Part shown: one piece after another, positions 43,375 through 51,954 of the stretch
Numbering within the stretch: position 1 is the stretch's first letter
How the letters are laid out: each line of letters starts with the position of its first letter
Assembly: GCF_030655195.1 (NCBI RefSeq)
Contig: NZ_JAURWA010000108.1
Coordinates: 30,645 to 94,644, forward strand
DNA length: 64,000 nucleotides
Source of the DNA: Patulibacter sp.
GTDB taxonomy: Bacteria; Actinomycetota; Thermoleophilia; Solirubrobacterales; Solirubrobacteraceae
Direction: 5' to 3'
Position numbers and translations under genes: made by a program
Notes under the pieces: generated by a model
The model's input: only the letters and a program-made list of their open reading frames with translations
The model's database searches: none
What the model was told of the DNA's origin: nothing

Positions 43375-44279
43375 GACGTCGTCCCCCGGCGGGCGAGGAT
43401 CGGCGCGACGACGAGCAGGCCGAGGACGGCGGTGGCGAGCAGCACGGCGGGGAGCGGCGCTCCGGCGAGCTCGGGGTCGGTGCCGAGGCGGAGCGCGCCG
43501 TCGGCGATCCCGGCGGCGGCACCGGCCACGAGGAGCGTGGCGGACGCCGAGAGGGCGAGGTCGTGACGGGAGCGGGGCCGCCGCGTCCCTGCGGGTCGTC
43601 GGCGCGCGGGGGTGCGCGGCAGGCCGTGGCCGCGCAGCTCGAGCGTGGCCGACAGGTCGGATGCCCGCTCGAGGACCGAGCCCGTGACCGCGCGGACCAC
43701 GAGCAGGCGCGTCGCCGGGTCGTCACCCGCGCCCGGAGTCCCGGGAGGACGGGAACGGCGCGCGTCCGCCATCCGGGCGCCGTCGCGGACGAGCACCGGG
43801 GCGATCCGCAGCGCCAGCGAGGCGGTCAGCGCCCCGGCCGGCCAACGGCGGTGCGCCGCGAGCAGCAGCGCGTCGACATCGACGCAGGCCGCCGCGATCG
43901 CCGTGACGACGAACACCACGAGGAGCCGCAGGACGAGGACCCCGGCGGCGACGAGCGCCTCGAGCGTCACGTCGACCGCGCCGAGCACCGGCGCGGTGCC
44001 CAGTCGCGCGAGGACGGTCAGACCGTGGCGGTCCAGGAGGACCTGGACGACCACCAGGACGAGGAGGAGCGGGACCGCCAGGAGGAGCAGCCGCCGGACG
44101 TGGCGCGCCGCCCCCACCCGCACGGCGACGCCTCCCACGCCCACGAGCAGCCCGGTGAGGGCGAGCGGGTGCGAGACGGCGAGCGCGACGGCGGCCACGA
44201 CGGCGCACCAGGCGGCCGCCACGGTCGGCCGGGCGGCGTGCAGCGCGGAGCCCGGGCCGCGCCGCCCGTCGGCCGTCAC
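43371..44279 (-). CDS. ECF transporter T component (EcfT)
   Basis: 302 aa from GTG 44279, which overlaps the upstream stop (GTGA). Membrane helices in VAAAWCAVVAAVALAVSHP, TGLLVGVGGVAVRVG, LLLLAVPLLLVLVVVQVLL, VLVLRLLVVFVVTAIAAACV and the last two near 245-295. The cytoplasmic coupling region has ERASDLSATLELRGHGLPRT, matching the Ala-Arg-Gly type motifs by which EcfT grips the two ATPases. It links S component and ATPases in the membrane. Confidence 0.88.
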   Translation of the reverse strand: MTADGRRGPGSALHAARPTVAAAWCAVVAAVALAVSHPLALTGLLVGVGGVAVRVGAARHVRRLLLLAVPLLLVLVVVQVLLDRHGLTVLARLGTAPVLGAVDVTLEALVAAGVLVLRLLVVFVVTAIAAACVDVDALLLAAHRRWPAGALTASLALRIAPVLVRDGARMADARRSRPPGTPGAGDDPATRLLVVRAVTGSVLERASDLSATLELRGHGLPRTPARRRPAGTRRPRSRHDLALSASATLLVAGAAAGIADGALRLGTDPELAGAPLPAVLLATAVLGLLVVAPILARRGTTS

Positions 44280-45205
44280 CGGCGTGGCCCGGAGGGGACC
44301 GGATCGACCTGCGCGCCGCGCACCAGGACGGCGAAGCGCCCGCGCAGGGTCGTCTCGCGCAGGGCCGCGGCGGCCGAGGCGGCGTCCGCCTCGGTTGACC
44401 CCGTCACCAGCCAGGTGACCCCGGAGCCGCGACGGCGCATCGCCGCCACGAGGCCCCACCGGCGGACGAGCGGACCGGAGCGGCCCGAGCTGTCGTAGAC
44501 CGCCACGCCGCCGCGCACGGGCACCGCCAGCACGCCGGAGACGCGGGGTCCGCGGGCGAACGGCTCGGCGGCCTCGACGGCGCGGAGCGACCGCCACGGT
44601 CCGACGAGGACGCGGACGCCGACCACCGGCGAGCGATCGGCGAGCGTCCGCGCCCGGGCGGACACGCCGACGGCGCGCAGCCGCTCGATCGTCGTCCGGC
44701 ACGCCGGACCCGACGGGTCCGCGCAGCGCACGTCGGCCCCGTCGGCGACCCGGTGAAACGGCGCGGGGAACGAGCCGACGACCGCACCGACCGGCGCCAG
44801 GGCAGTGTCCTGCCGGTCCCACCAGACCCGGTCGCCGTCGCGTACCCGGGTCGCGGTCGCGCCCTTCGCGGCCTGCACCCCGTCGACGAAGAACAACCAG
44901 TCGCGGCGCCGACCGTCGGTGCGCTCTCCACCGTCGCGCCCGTCGATCGCGGTCACGAACGCGCCGTCGTAGGCGGTCTGCACCCGGGCGTTGCGCCGCA
45001 GCAGGCGCATCACGGTGTCCTCGCCCTCCAGCCTCGGGTGGCCGGAATCGCTGATCGCCCCGCCGCCGAAGTCGTCGGTCACCCGCAGAGCGACGTCGCG
45101 CGGGGTCTCCCCCGCGCCGAGGCCGCACCCGGCGAGCAGGAGCGCGACGGCGAGGGCGACGACGCCCCGCGCCCCGGGTCCGACGTGGCGGGCCCGCAGG
45201 GTCAC
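44276..45205 (-). CDS. DUF4430 lipoprotein, predicted surface cobalamin-binding protein
   Basis: 309 aa from GTG 45205 (GTGA overlap). ALAVALLLAGCG is a lipobox, so the mature protein is tethered to the outside of the membrane. Residues ~50-135 look like DUF4430 (transcobalamin C-terminal-like): LEGEDTVMRLLRRNARVQTA, RDWLFFVDGVQAAKGATA and RVRDGDRVWWDRQDT. The remaining part is an unknown alpha/beta domain repeating VGVRVLVGPWRSL and VLAVPVRGGVAVYD. DUF4430 is the beta-domain of animal intrinsic factor and transcobalamin. The position between the anchored toroid protein and EcfT suggests vitamin hand-over to the transporter. Confidence 0.78.
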   Translation of the reverse strand: MTLRARHVGPGARGVVALAVALLLAGCGLGAGETPRDVALRVTDDFGGGAISDSGHPRLEGEDTVMRLLRRNARVQTAYDGAFVTAIDGRDGGERTDGRRRDWLFFVDGVQAAKGATATRVRDGDRVWWDRQDTALAPVGAVVGSFPAPFHRVADGADVRCADPSGPACRTTIERLRAVGVSARARTLADRSPVVGVRVLVGPWRSLRAVEAAEPFARGPRVSGVLAVPVRGGVAVYDSSGRSGPLVRRWGLVAAMRRRGSGVTWLVTGSTEADAASAAAALRETTLRGRFAVLVRGAQVDPVPSGPRR

Positions 45206-46986
45206 GACAGCACGTCCCGAGGTATTCGTCGCTCCAGGCCGATCCCGGCCAGGAAGACCGCCACCGCGAGGCCTCCGAGGCCGATCATGGCCCACGGAGG
45301 TGCGGCATCGCCGGCGCGCGCTGAGCGCAGTCCTGGCGCGATCGCGCGCTCCCGCTGGGTGCCCTGCGTGCCGCGCGGCTCCTGCACGACGTCGCCGGAG
45401 ATGGACGTGCCGCCGGCGTCCTCCGCCGAGCCGCGCTCGCCGTTCTGGACCCCGCCGTCGTCCCCCGGTCCACTCGCGGCGGCCGTGCCGGTGGCGCCGT
45501 CCCTCCCGCGGGTGCCGTCGCGGCGCTCCTGGTCGCGCTCGGTGTCCCGGACGCCGCCGGTCGTGGCACCGCGGCTCTGCGGCTGCGGTCGGCTGAAGAG
45601 GTCCGCTCCGCGGCCGCCACCCCCGCCGGAGACGACGCCGCCGTCGGTCGAGGCGTCCCCTGCGTCGCCGCGTTCGCCGCTCTGGGGGACCCGTCGCCGC
45701 GAGGCGACCCGCTCCTCGCGGGCCTCCTTCGCCGCGGCCGCCCGGGCCTCGCGGCGGACCTCGGCCCGACGTGGCGGCGCGGGGACCGGCCAGGCCTGAC
45801 CGGCGAACGCTGGCGCGGCGTAGGCGGTCATCCACGTCGGGTTCAGGTCGCGACTCTCGCGCCAGCGGATGCTGCCCTCGCGCCGCTGCAGCGTGCCGAG
45901 GAACGCGAGGGGATCCCTGCCGCCGCGGCGCCACGTCGCCGGATCGGTGCCCGTCGCCCAGAGCGCCTGGACGACCCACGGCGTGGTGCCGGCGTTGGAC
46001 TCGCCGGGCCGCTCGTCGGCGAGGTCGCCGGCCTGCCAACCGCCGTCGGGCTGCTGGTGCGCCTTCAGCCACGTCATCGCGCGACGGACCGCGACGGTGC
46101 CGCAGCGCCGGGCCGCGCAGAGCGCCTGGATCGCCGCCCCGGTCATGTCGACGCTCGTGCCATCACCGGGTCGGACCGCCGGCCAGGTGCCGTCAGGGCG
46201 CTGCATCGCCTCGACGGCCCGCGCGGCGCGTGCGATCGGCTCCTTCGTGTCGGTGCCGCCGGCGCCGGCGAGGAAGAAGATCGCGAAGATCGTGTCGTTG
46301 ACCCCGGGCGCCGTTCCGCCCTGCACGTGGGGGAACCAGCCGGCGGGCACCGTGCTCGCCGGCACGCGCGCGGTGGACGACGAGCTGCCGTCGGTCGGCA
46401 GCGACCCGGGACCCACGGGCGGTGCGGCCGCCGAGAGGTCGGGCGCGGCGCCACCGGCCGGCGCCGCGGCGGCGGGTGGCTCCCAGGCCGACGGCGACTG
46501 GCGCTCCAGCAGCGACCGGACGTAGTCGCGTCCGCCGAAGCTGCGGGGGTCCATGCCGGCGGCGTTGACGAACATGCCGATGCGCTCGAACTCCGTCGTC
46601 ACCGGCGGGCGTCCGCCGGAGGTGATCGGCCCCTGCGCCTCGAGGTAGGTCGCGACGCTGCGCGTGCGCGATCCGGGGGCCTTCTGGTCCTGCGGGTTGA
46701 TCCCGGCGGCGGCCAGGCCGATGCCGACCCACGCGCTGATCAGGGGATCCGACGCGGCGCCGGGCATGCCGCCGTAGCCCCCGTCGTCGTTCTGCGTGTC
46801 CTGCAGGAAGCGGACGATGCGGTCCAGGCGGGCGCTGTCGCGGCCGCTCGTAGCCGCACCGGTGGCGGCGTCGACGGCGGCCGGTGGCCCGACGAGGTCC
46901 AGCGGAGCGGCGAGCAGGGCGAGCAGCACCGCGACCACCGCGAAGCGGGGCCGCAGCCGCACGCCGGATCGGCGACCCCCGCGCAT
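45202..46986 (-). CDS. Membrane-anchored alpha/alpha-toroid (prenyltransferase-repeat) protein
   Basis: 594 aa. N-terminal export signal (FAVVAVLLALLAAPLDLVG), then an (alpha/alpha) toroid of squalene-cyclase/prenyltransferase-type repeats over ~50-410: FLQDTQNDDGGYGG, AVEAMQRPDGTWPAV, WLKAHQQPDGGWQAG and FLGTLQRREGSIRW. A long charged, low-complexity linker (~415-555) and one C-terminal helix (MIGLGGLAVAVFLAGIGL) with a basic tail anchor it to the membrane. The same toroid forms the alpha-domain of transcobalamin/intrinsic factor. The catalytic residues of true cyclases (DxDD-type) are not seen, so a binding role is more likely than catalysis. Confidence 0.8.
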   Translation of the reverse strand: MRGGRRSGVRLRPRFAVVAVLLALLAAPLDLVGPPAAVDAATGAATSGRDSARLDRIVRFLQDTQNDDGGYGGMPGAASDPLISAWVGIGLAAAGINPQDQKAPGSRTRSVATYLEAQGPITSGGRPPVTTEFERIGMFVNAAGMDPRSFGGRDYVRSLLERQSPSAWEPPAAAAPAGGAAPDLSAAAPPVGPGSLPTDGSSSSTARVPASTVPAGWFPHVQGGTAPGVNDTIFAIFFLAGAGGTDTKEPIARAARAVEAMQRPDGTWPAVRPGDGTSVDMTGAAIQALCAARRCGTVAVRRAMTWLKAHQQPDGGWQAGDLADERPGESNAGTTPWVVQALWATGTDPATWRRGGRDPLAFLGTLQRREGSIRWRESRDLNPTWMTAYAAPAFAGQAWPVPAPPRRAEVRREARAAAAKEAREERVASRRRVPQSGERGDAGDASTDGGVVSGGGGGRGADLFSRPQPQSRGATTGGVRDTERDQERRDGTRGRDGATGTAAASGPGDDGGVQNGERGSAEDAGGTSISGDVVQEPRGTQGTQRERAIAPGLRSARAGDAAPPWAMIGLGGLAVAVFLAGIGLERRIPRDVLS

Positions 46987-46993
46987 CGTGACC

Positions 46994-48634
46994 TCAGGGA
47001 CCGACGGCCAGGCCGTCGGCGCGCACGACGCCCGAGAGCACCCGGATCCGCACCGCCGAGCCGCGGCGGCGCTCCCGCGCGCGGACGACGACCGTCCGGC
47101 CGTCGGCGTGGGCGGGCACCGTCACGCGCTGCGCGCGCCCCCGGCCCGAGCGGACCTCGATCACGGCCCGGCGGCGGTCGGCACGGACGACGAGCGCGGG
47201 GCGCCCGGCGGGCAGGGTGACCCGCAGCGACGTGCCGCGACGCATCCGGGTGACGGTCTTCCGCCACGCCAGCGGGTCCGCCTGACGCGTGATCCGGCCG
47301 GAGAAGCGGACCTGGCGGACGCGCTCATCGATCGGGACGACGACCCGGCCGATCTGCCGCACGACCGCCCGGCCGGTCGGCGCCGCGAAGCGGGCACGCA
47401 GGTCGACCGTCCGCCCGGCCGGGACGTCGAGGAGCGCGGAGGTCTGGACCGTCCCGCGCTTCGCCGTCCGCCACCGCGCCTGCTTCACGCCCGGCACGCG
47501 GTACTCGATGCGCCAGTCCTTCGTGGGTGAACCGCCGAGCACGGTCCAGCGCACGCCGACCAGCGCGGAGGGGTTCCCGTCGGTCGTGACCCGGAGGTCC
47601 TGGACGGTCAGTCCACCGACGCGGAAGCCCCGACCCGACGGCGCGGGCGCGCCGACGGTCAGCGCCCCGCTGCCGGCCGGGGTCGGCGCCGGGGCGGGGA
47701 CGGTGCTCGGCGGCGGCACGCGGGTGGCGGTGTCGGCCGGCGGCGTGGCGCCGCAGCCTCCGCCGGCGGCGTCGGTCACGCAGATGTCGAGCCGGTTGGA
47801 GCGGACGAAGCCGGTGCCCTCGGCCTTGATCCGCTTCCAGCCCGGCGTCGTCCAGCTCAGCGTCGCGCGACCCGCGGCGTCCGAGACCACGGTCGCCGGG
47901 TCGGTGCTCGCGACGGTCTGGGCGCCGTTGGCGGCGGTGATGACGGGTGATACGCGGACCCCGACGGCGGGCCGCCGGTAGCCGGCCGCCCCGATGTCGC
48001 CGGTCGCCTCGTTGCGGACCGTCGAGACGACGAACGGCTGGCCGAGCCCGACGGTGAAGGTGCTCTTCGCCGCCGCGGTCGGGGGCGCGCCCTCGGCGTC
48101 GGAGGTCGGCTCCCCGACGCCCTCGGGCCCGTCGAGGCGCAGGAGGTCCCGGTTGTTGAACGCGTCGTAGACCCACAGCGTCTGGTCCCCGGGGGCCAGC
48201 CCGTACTGGCAGCCGCCGACCGAGGTGTAGATGCCGTTGACGAGGATGCCCCAGTAGGCGTAGGTCGAGGCGTCCTCGCCGTCGGGCCCGAAGCGCTGGA
48301 TGAAGTAGTCGTCGAAGCCGGGGTACCACTGGCCGTCGAAGTCCTGGCCAATGCTGCGCATCGCGTCGTCCGAGGCGGCCGTCGGCGTCGGGCCCGGCGT
48401 GGCGTGCGCGCCGTTGTTGGTGCCGTCGCAGATCCGCGGCTCGGTGTCCGACGAGGCGCGGATCGCGTGACCGTCGGTTCGGATCGTGCCCTCGTAGAGG
48501 GTCGTGTCCTTGCCTTCGATGCGGACGCGCTGGTCCGACGGCGCGGCGTGCGCGATGGGCGCGCCGGCGGCGGCGAGCAGGGTGGTGGTGATGAGGACGG
48601 CGACGCGTGAGCGTGCCGCGATGGAGCGAGCCAT
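46994..48634 (-). CDS. Secreted DUF4430 protein, first gene of the B12-riboswitch operon
   Basis: 546 aa. Signal peptide AVLITTTLLAAAGAPIAHA with cleavage after AHA near residue 31. DUF4430 at ~35-165: VRIEGKDTTLYEGTIRTDGH, YWGILVNGIYTSVGGCQYGL and APGDQTLWVYDAFN. A second Ig-like region (~185-285), a Pro/Thr linker (~295-325) and a C-terminal beta-rich half with basic repeats (RRGTSLRVTLPAGRPALVVR) follow; that half may bind cell-wall polymers. It is preceded by a cobalamin riboswitch, so it is made when B12 is scarce. It probably catches corrinoid at the cell surface together with the toroid protein 8 bp downstream. Confidence 0.8.
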   Translation of the reverse strand: MARSIAARSRVAVLITTTLLAAAGAPIAHAAPSDQRVRIEGKDTTLYEGTIRTDGHAIRASSDTEPRICDGTNNGAHATPGPTPTAASDDAMRSIGQDFDGQWYPGFDDYFIQRFGPDGEDASTYAYWGILVNGIYTSVGGCQYGLAPGDQTLWVYDAFNNRDLLRLDGPEGVGEPTSDAEGAPPTAAAKSTFTVGLGQPFVVSTVRNEATGDIGAAGYRRPAVGVRVSPVITAANGAQTVASTDPATVVSDAAGRATLSWTTPGWKRIKAEGTGFVRSNRLDICVTDAAGGGCGATPPADTATRVPPPSTVPAPAPTPAGSGALTVGAPAPSGRGFRVGGLTVQDLRVTTDGNPSALVGVRWTVLGGSPTKDWRIEYRVPGVKQARWRTAKRGTVQTSALLDVPAGRTVDLRARFAAPTGRAVVRQIGRVVVPIDERVRQVRFSGRITRQADPLAWRKTVTRMRRGTSLRVTLPAGRPALVVRADRRRAVIEVRSGRGRAQRVTVPAHADGRTVVVRARERRRGSAVRIRVLSGVVRADGLAVGP

Positions 48635-48675
48635 GGAGTCCTTTCCCCTAGTCCCGAGGGGTGATCGACGTGGGG

Positions 48676-48835
48676 CGGACCGGGCAGGTCTCCTGGCTCA
48701 CGACTACGGACCTCCGCGCCTTCCCAGGAGACCCTCTCCCAGTGGCTGCACGCTGGCGTGCGGTGGTCCTGATCGCTCACAGTGGCGGGTCCGCGCCGGT
48801 CTCTCACCGGTCTTCCCTTCACCACGTTCCGCTGA
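48676..48835 (-). ncRNA. Cobalamin riboswitch (minus strand)
   Basis: Read on the minus strand: GGAAGACCGGTGAGAGACCG, then CCGCCACTGTGAGCG, GCCACTGGGAGAG, GGGAAGGCGCGGAGG and the B12 box AGCCAGGAGACCTGC (48684-48698). Order and spacing fit the adenosylcobalamin aptamer. It ends about 40 bp before the DUF4430 gene start, so it most likely represses translation or elongation of the eight-gene uptake operon when B12 is plentiful. Confidence 0.9.
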
Positions 48836-48944
48836 TGTTTGGGGCGAACCTAGCACGCCTGCAACGCCCCGCCCAGGATCCGGCGCGGGACGACCGACGT
48901 TCCCGGCGACCGCCGACGCGCCACGTCGAGCCTGCTACGTTGCT

Positions 48945-49095
48945 GCCGTCACGGGCGGGGAACTCCGGTGGGAATCCGGGGCTGACGCGCAGCGGTATGG
49001 GGGACGAGCGACTCTCGTCGCCACTGGAACAGGACGTCGTCCTGAACCGGGAAGGCGAGTCGCGAGGACGAACCCGAGCCCGAATATCCGCCCGG
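48945..49095 (+). ncRNA. Cobalamin riboswitch (plus strand)
   Basis: GGGGAACTCCGGTGGGAATC, GGGGCTGACGCGCAGCGGTA, GCCACTGGAACAGGA, GGGAAGGCGAGTCG and a divergent B12 box AGCCCGAATATCCGCC. A hairpin CCGTC...GACGG at 49112-49130 may be the expression platform. It lies upstream of the secreted toroid/collagen-like protein. The two riboswitches are back to back with about 110 bp between them, which must hold both promoters. Confidence 0.85.
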
Positions 49096-49203
49096 ACGTC
49101 ATAGGCCACCCCGTCTCGCGAGAGGACGGCGTCCGTGCAGGCACGCCTCCTCCTCGGAGTCCGTGCCCACCGCGTGTCGTCGTCCCAGAACAGGAGCAAC
49201 GAC

Positions 49204-51438
49204 ATGCGCTCAACCAGCAGCCTCCGGCTGCGCACCCTCGGCATCGCCGCCGTCCTCACCACGGCCGCCTTCCCGGCCCTGGCCGGTGCCGCGCCCGCAC
49301 CCCAGGCGGAGGTCGACACCGCGATCCAGCGCGGCGCGGCCTGGGTGGTGAACCAGCAGGGCCGCACCGCCGCCGGGGCACCCGGCGGTCCGACGAACGG
49401 CTCGTTGCCCGGCTTCCAGGGCAACTGGGTCATCACCTCGCTGGCCGCGGCCGGCATCAACGCCGCCGACGTCCAGAACCCCGGCGTCGCCCAGAGCCTG
49501 CAGGACTATCAGCAGGGCACCTACCCCGGCTCGTACGCGACGCTGCCGAACACCTCCAACGTCGCCGGTGCATTCGGGCGCGAGGCGCTCATCTCGTCCT
49601 CGGCCGGCATCCAGGTCACGAAGATCACCCAGGACCTGAACCTCACGGCGTCGCTCGCGAGCAAGTGGCGCAAGGCCAACGGCGACTTCGGCGGCTTCGC
49701 GCCCAACAGCGACGGCTTCGCGCTGCTGGCCACCGACAGCCTCGGCCTCCCGAAGGGCGTGCGGCAGAAGATCGTCGCGAACCTCCTCACCGCGCAGAAG
49801 ACGTCCACGACGCCCGACGCCCAGGGCCGCACCGCGGTCGGCGGCTGGTCCTACACCGCCGGCACGAACGGCACCGGCGACATCGACATGACCGGCGCGG
49901 TCCTCTCCATGCTCTGCCAGGAGGGCATGACGCCGGCCGACACCGCGGTCGCCAAGGGCGTCGACTTCCTCAAGCGCCGCCTGAACCCGACCACCGGTGG
50001 CTTCGGGACCGCCGCCGAGAACTTCATCCAGCCCAACAACCTGCCCTCCGCGGGCTGGGCGCTGATCGGCCTGAAGGCCTGCGGCGTCGACCCGCAGGGC
50101 ACGGAGTGGACGACCCCCAACGACCAGAACCCGGTGAAGTTCGTCCTCGGCCTGCAGCGGCTCTCGGGCACGAACCAGAACCCGGGCGAGGTCGGGTACG
50201 GCAGCTTCAAGTACGCGCCGACCACCGCCTATCCCGCCGGCAGCACGGACATGAACGCCACCGAGGTCGCGGTCCGCGCCCTGTCGAACTTCCGCTGGTC
50301 CGCGCCGGCACCCGCCCGGACGAACCCCGCGAACCCGCGTCTGCGACCGGTCACCGCCGTCCCGGACGGCACGACCGTGCCGATCGCGCTGAGCATCGAC
50401 GCCGGTGACGGCGACGTCCGCTTCTGCGCGGTCCGCGTCGCCTCCGGCGCGCCGCTCACCAGCGTCCTGGAGACGGCGAAGGCCTCATCGATCCCGACCG
50501 GGTGCGTCGACGACGTCACGACCGCCCGGGGCGTCGTGACCGGCCTCAACGGCACGACCCTGGCCGCCGGGTCCCGCTGGCAGGTGCGTTTCGCGAACGG
50601 CGCCCCGCAGCCCGCCGGCACGCAGCCGGTGCGCTTCGGCGACGTCGTCGCCCTCGAGGTCGGCAGCCCCGTCGCCGCCCCGACGGCCCCCGTCGCGTTC
50701 GGCGAGCAGGCGCAGTCCACGATCTCCGCCGCACGCACCGTGACGTTCACCGCCAAACAGGACGACGTCGACGTCACGCGTCCCGCGGTCGTCGGGGACG
50801 ACCCGAGCGACTTCCTGGTCACCCGAGACACGTGCACCGGCGCGACGCTCGACAAGGACGAGACGTGCGCCATCGACGTGCGCTTCGCCCCGTCGACGAC
50901 CGGCGCCCGGCAGGCCGCGGTCCGGCTGACCGGTACCGGTGAGATCCCGATCACCGCCGACGTGCCGCTCACCGGTTCGGGCGGCGCGCTGCCCAAGGGC
51001 GACACGGGGCCGGCCGGGAGCACCGGCTCCCAGGGCACCCCCGGCGTCCCCGGGACCGACGGTGCGGCGGGCACGCCCGGCGCCAAGGGCGACATCGGAC
51101 CGGCCGGCACACCCGGGGCGCCCGGCAGCTCGGGCCCTGAGGGTCCCAAGGGCGACCCCGGTGCGAAGGGCGACGACGCCGACGTCACCTGCCGTCTGGT
51201 GCGCCGGAGCTCGACGCAGATCACCTGCGCCGTCTCCGGTGCCACCGCCAAGCGCCGGACGATGAAGGCCCGTCTCACGCGCCACGGCCGCACCTACGCC
51301 ACCGGCACCGTCCGCCGCACCCGGACCGAGCTCCGCCGCGTCTCCGGCCGTCGCATCGTCGCCGGCGTCTACACACTGCGCTTCGGCACCGGCCGGAAGG
51401 CGACGGCGCTGAAGGTCGTCATCCGCGCGGCGCGCTGA
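49204..51438 (+). CDS. Secreted toroid + DUF4430-like + collagen-like protein under B12 control
   Basis: 744 aa from ATG 49204 with a GGAGCAACGAC ribosome site. Signal peptide (LGIAAVLTTAAFPALAGAAP), alpha/alpha-toroid repeats ~35-385 (GNWVITSLAAAGINAADV, LASKWRKANGDFGGFAPNSD, DFLKRRLNPTTGGFGTAAEN), a beta-domain ~395-490 resembling DUF4430 (ALSIDAGDGDVRFCAV, WQVRFANGAPQPAG, PVRFGDVVALEVG), an Ig-like choice-of-anchor domain ~495-595, a collagen-like G-x-x tract ~597-660 (GDTGPAGSTGSQGTPG...) and a basic C-terminal ~85 aa domain. Toroid followed by DUF4430 is the order of intrinsic factor and transcobalamin. With the riboswitch upstream, it is best read as an extracellular corrinoid-binding protein displayed on a collagen-like stalk. 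Confidence 0.8.
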   Translation: MRSTSSLRLRTLGIAAVLTTAAFPALAGAAPAPQAEVDTAIQRGAAWVVNQQGRTAAGAPGGPTNGSLPGFQGNWVITSLAAAGINAADVQNPGVAQSLQDYQQGTYPGSYATLPNTSNVAGAFGREALISSSAGIQVTKITQDLNLTASLASKWRKANGDFGGFAPNSDGFALLATDSLGLPKGVRQKIVANLLTAQKTSTTPDAQGRTAVGGWSYTAGTNGTGDIDMTGAVLSMLCQEGMTPADTAVAKGVDFLKRRLNPTTGGFGTAAENFIQPNNLPSAGWALIGLKACGVDPQGTEWTTPNDQNPVKFVLGLQRLSGTNQNPGEVGYGSFKYAPTTAYPAGSTDMNATEVAVRALSNFRWSAPAPARTNPANPRLRPVTAVPDGTTVPIALSIDAGDGDVRFCAVRVASGAPLTSVLETAKASSIPTGCVDDVTTARGVVTGLNGTTLAAGSRWQVRFANGAPQPAGTQPVRFGDVVALEVGSPVAAPTAPVAFGEQAQSTISAARTVTFTAKQDDVDVTRPAVVGDDPSDFLVTRDTCTGATLDKDETCAIDVRFAPSTTGARQAAVRLTGTGEIPITADVPLTGSGGALPKGDTGPAGSTGSQGTPGVPGTDGAAGTPGAKGDIGPAGTPGAPGSSGPEGPKGDPGAKGDDADVTCRLVRRSSTQITCAVSGATAKRRTMKARLTRHGRTYATGTVRRTRTELRRVSGRRIVAGVYTLRFGTGRKATALKVVIRAAR

Positions 51439-51452
51439 GCGCCAGGCGTTCC

Positions 51453-51478
51453 ACGGGCCCGGCTGCGACCGGGCCCGT
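51453..51478 (+). terminator. Hairpin terminator after the toroid/collagen-like gene
   Basis: ACGGGCCCGG-CTGCGA-CCGGGCCCGT, a perfect 10-bp GC stem 15 bp after the stop, followed by CCTGTCCTT. Confidence 0.75.
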
Positions 51479-51609
51479 CCTGTCCTTCGGCGAGTCTGGC
51501 CGGGAATACGGCGACATCTGGCCCGACGACGGTCGGTGAATGCGCGACCCGTCGTCCCAAAGAGGAGCGCTGATCGGAACACATCGCCGCTGACCGAGGG
51601 GCGCCAGGG

Positions 51610-51954
51610 TCAATCGGCTCGGGTTCCGTGCGGCGAGACGTCGATCTCCTCGTCGTCGAACGTCGCCACGACGCGGAGCCTGCCGCCGAGTGCGGCGACG
51701 TAGCGCTCGAGCGTCGAGACGCGGAGGTCCTCCCCCGCCCGCTCGATCGTCGACACTCGCGGCCGGCTGACCTCGAGGCGCTCGGCGAGCACGGCCTGAC
51801 TGATGCCACGGCGCTCGCGGATCTCGTGCAGGGCCGCCTCGGCCTCGAGGCTCTCGACCAGCGCCGCCCGGCGCGCAGCGCGTTCCGGGGTATCCGGGCG
51901 CTGCGCGCGGATCTCCGCAGCGGTCTTGGGCTTTGTGAACGCCATAGTGGTCAC
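51610..51954 (-). CDS. HigA-like XRE-family antitoxin, copy 2
   Basis: 114 aa, differing from the 37410-37754 protein at only a handful of positions (for example RTARRA/RAARRA, GGTLRV/GGRLRV, VTRYGARAD/VSPHGTRAD). Same HTH (ISQAVLAERLEVSRPRVSTI). The GTG start overlaps the toxin stop (GTGA). It should neutralise the toxin by direct binding and repress the shared promoter. Because the two antitoxins are so alike, each may cross-neutralise the other module's toxin. Confidence 0.92.
   Translation of the reverse strand: MTTMAFTKPKTAAEIRAQRPDTPERAARRAALVESLEAEAALHEIRERRGISQAVLAERLEVSRPRVSTIERAGEDLRVSTLERYVAALGGRLRVVATFDDEEIDVSPHGTRAD

Noticed and set aside
40673..43687. 1004-codon plus-strand ORF
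   Set aside because: Antisense of the ECF S component and ATPases; low-complexity Ala/Arg/Ser/Pro.
45202..46986. True squalene-hopene cyclase or prenyltransferase
   Set aside because: Toroid repeats are present but the catalytic acidic motif is not, and the context is B12 uptake with export and membrane anchoring.
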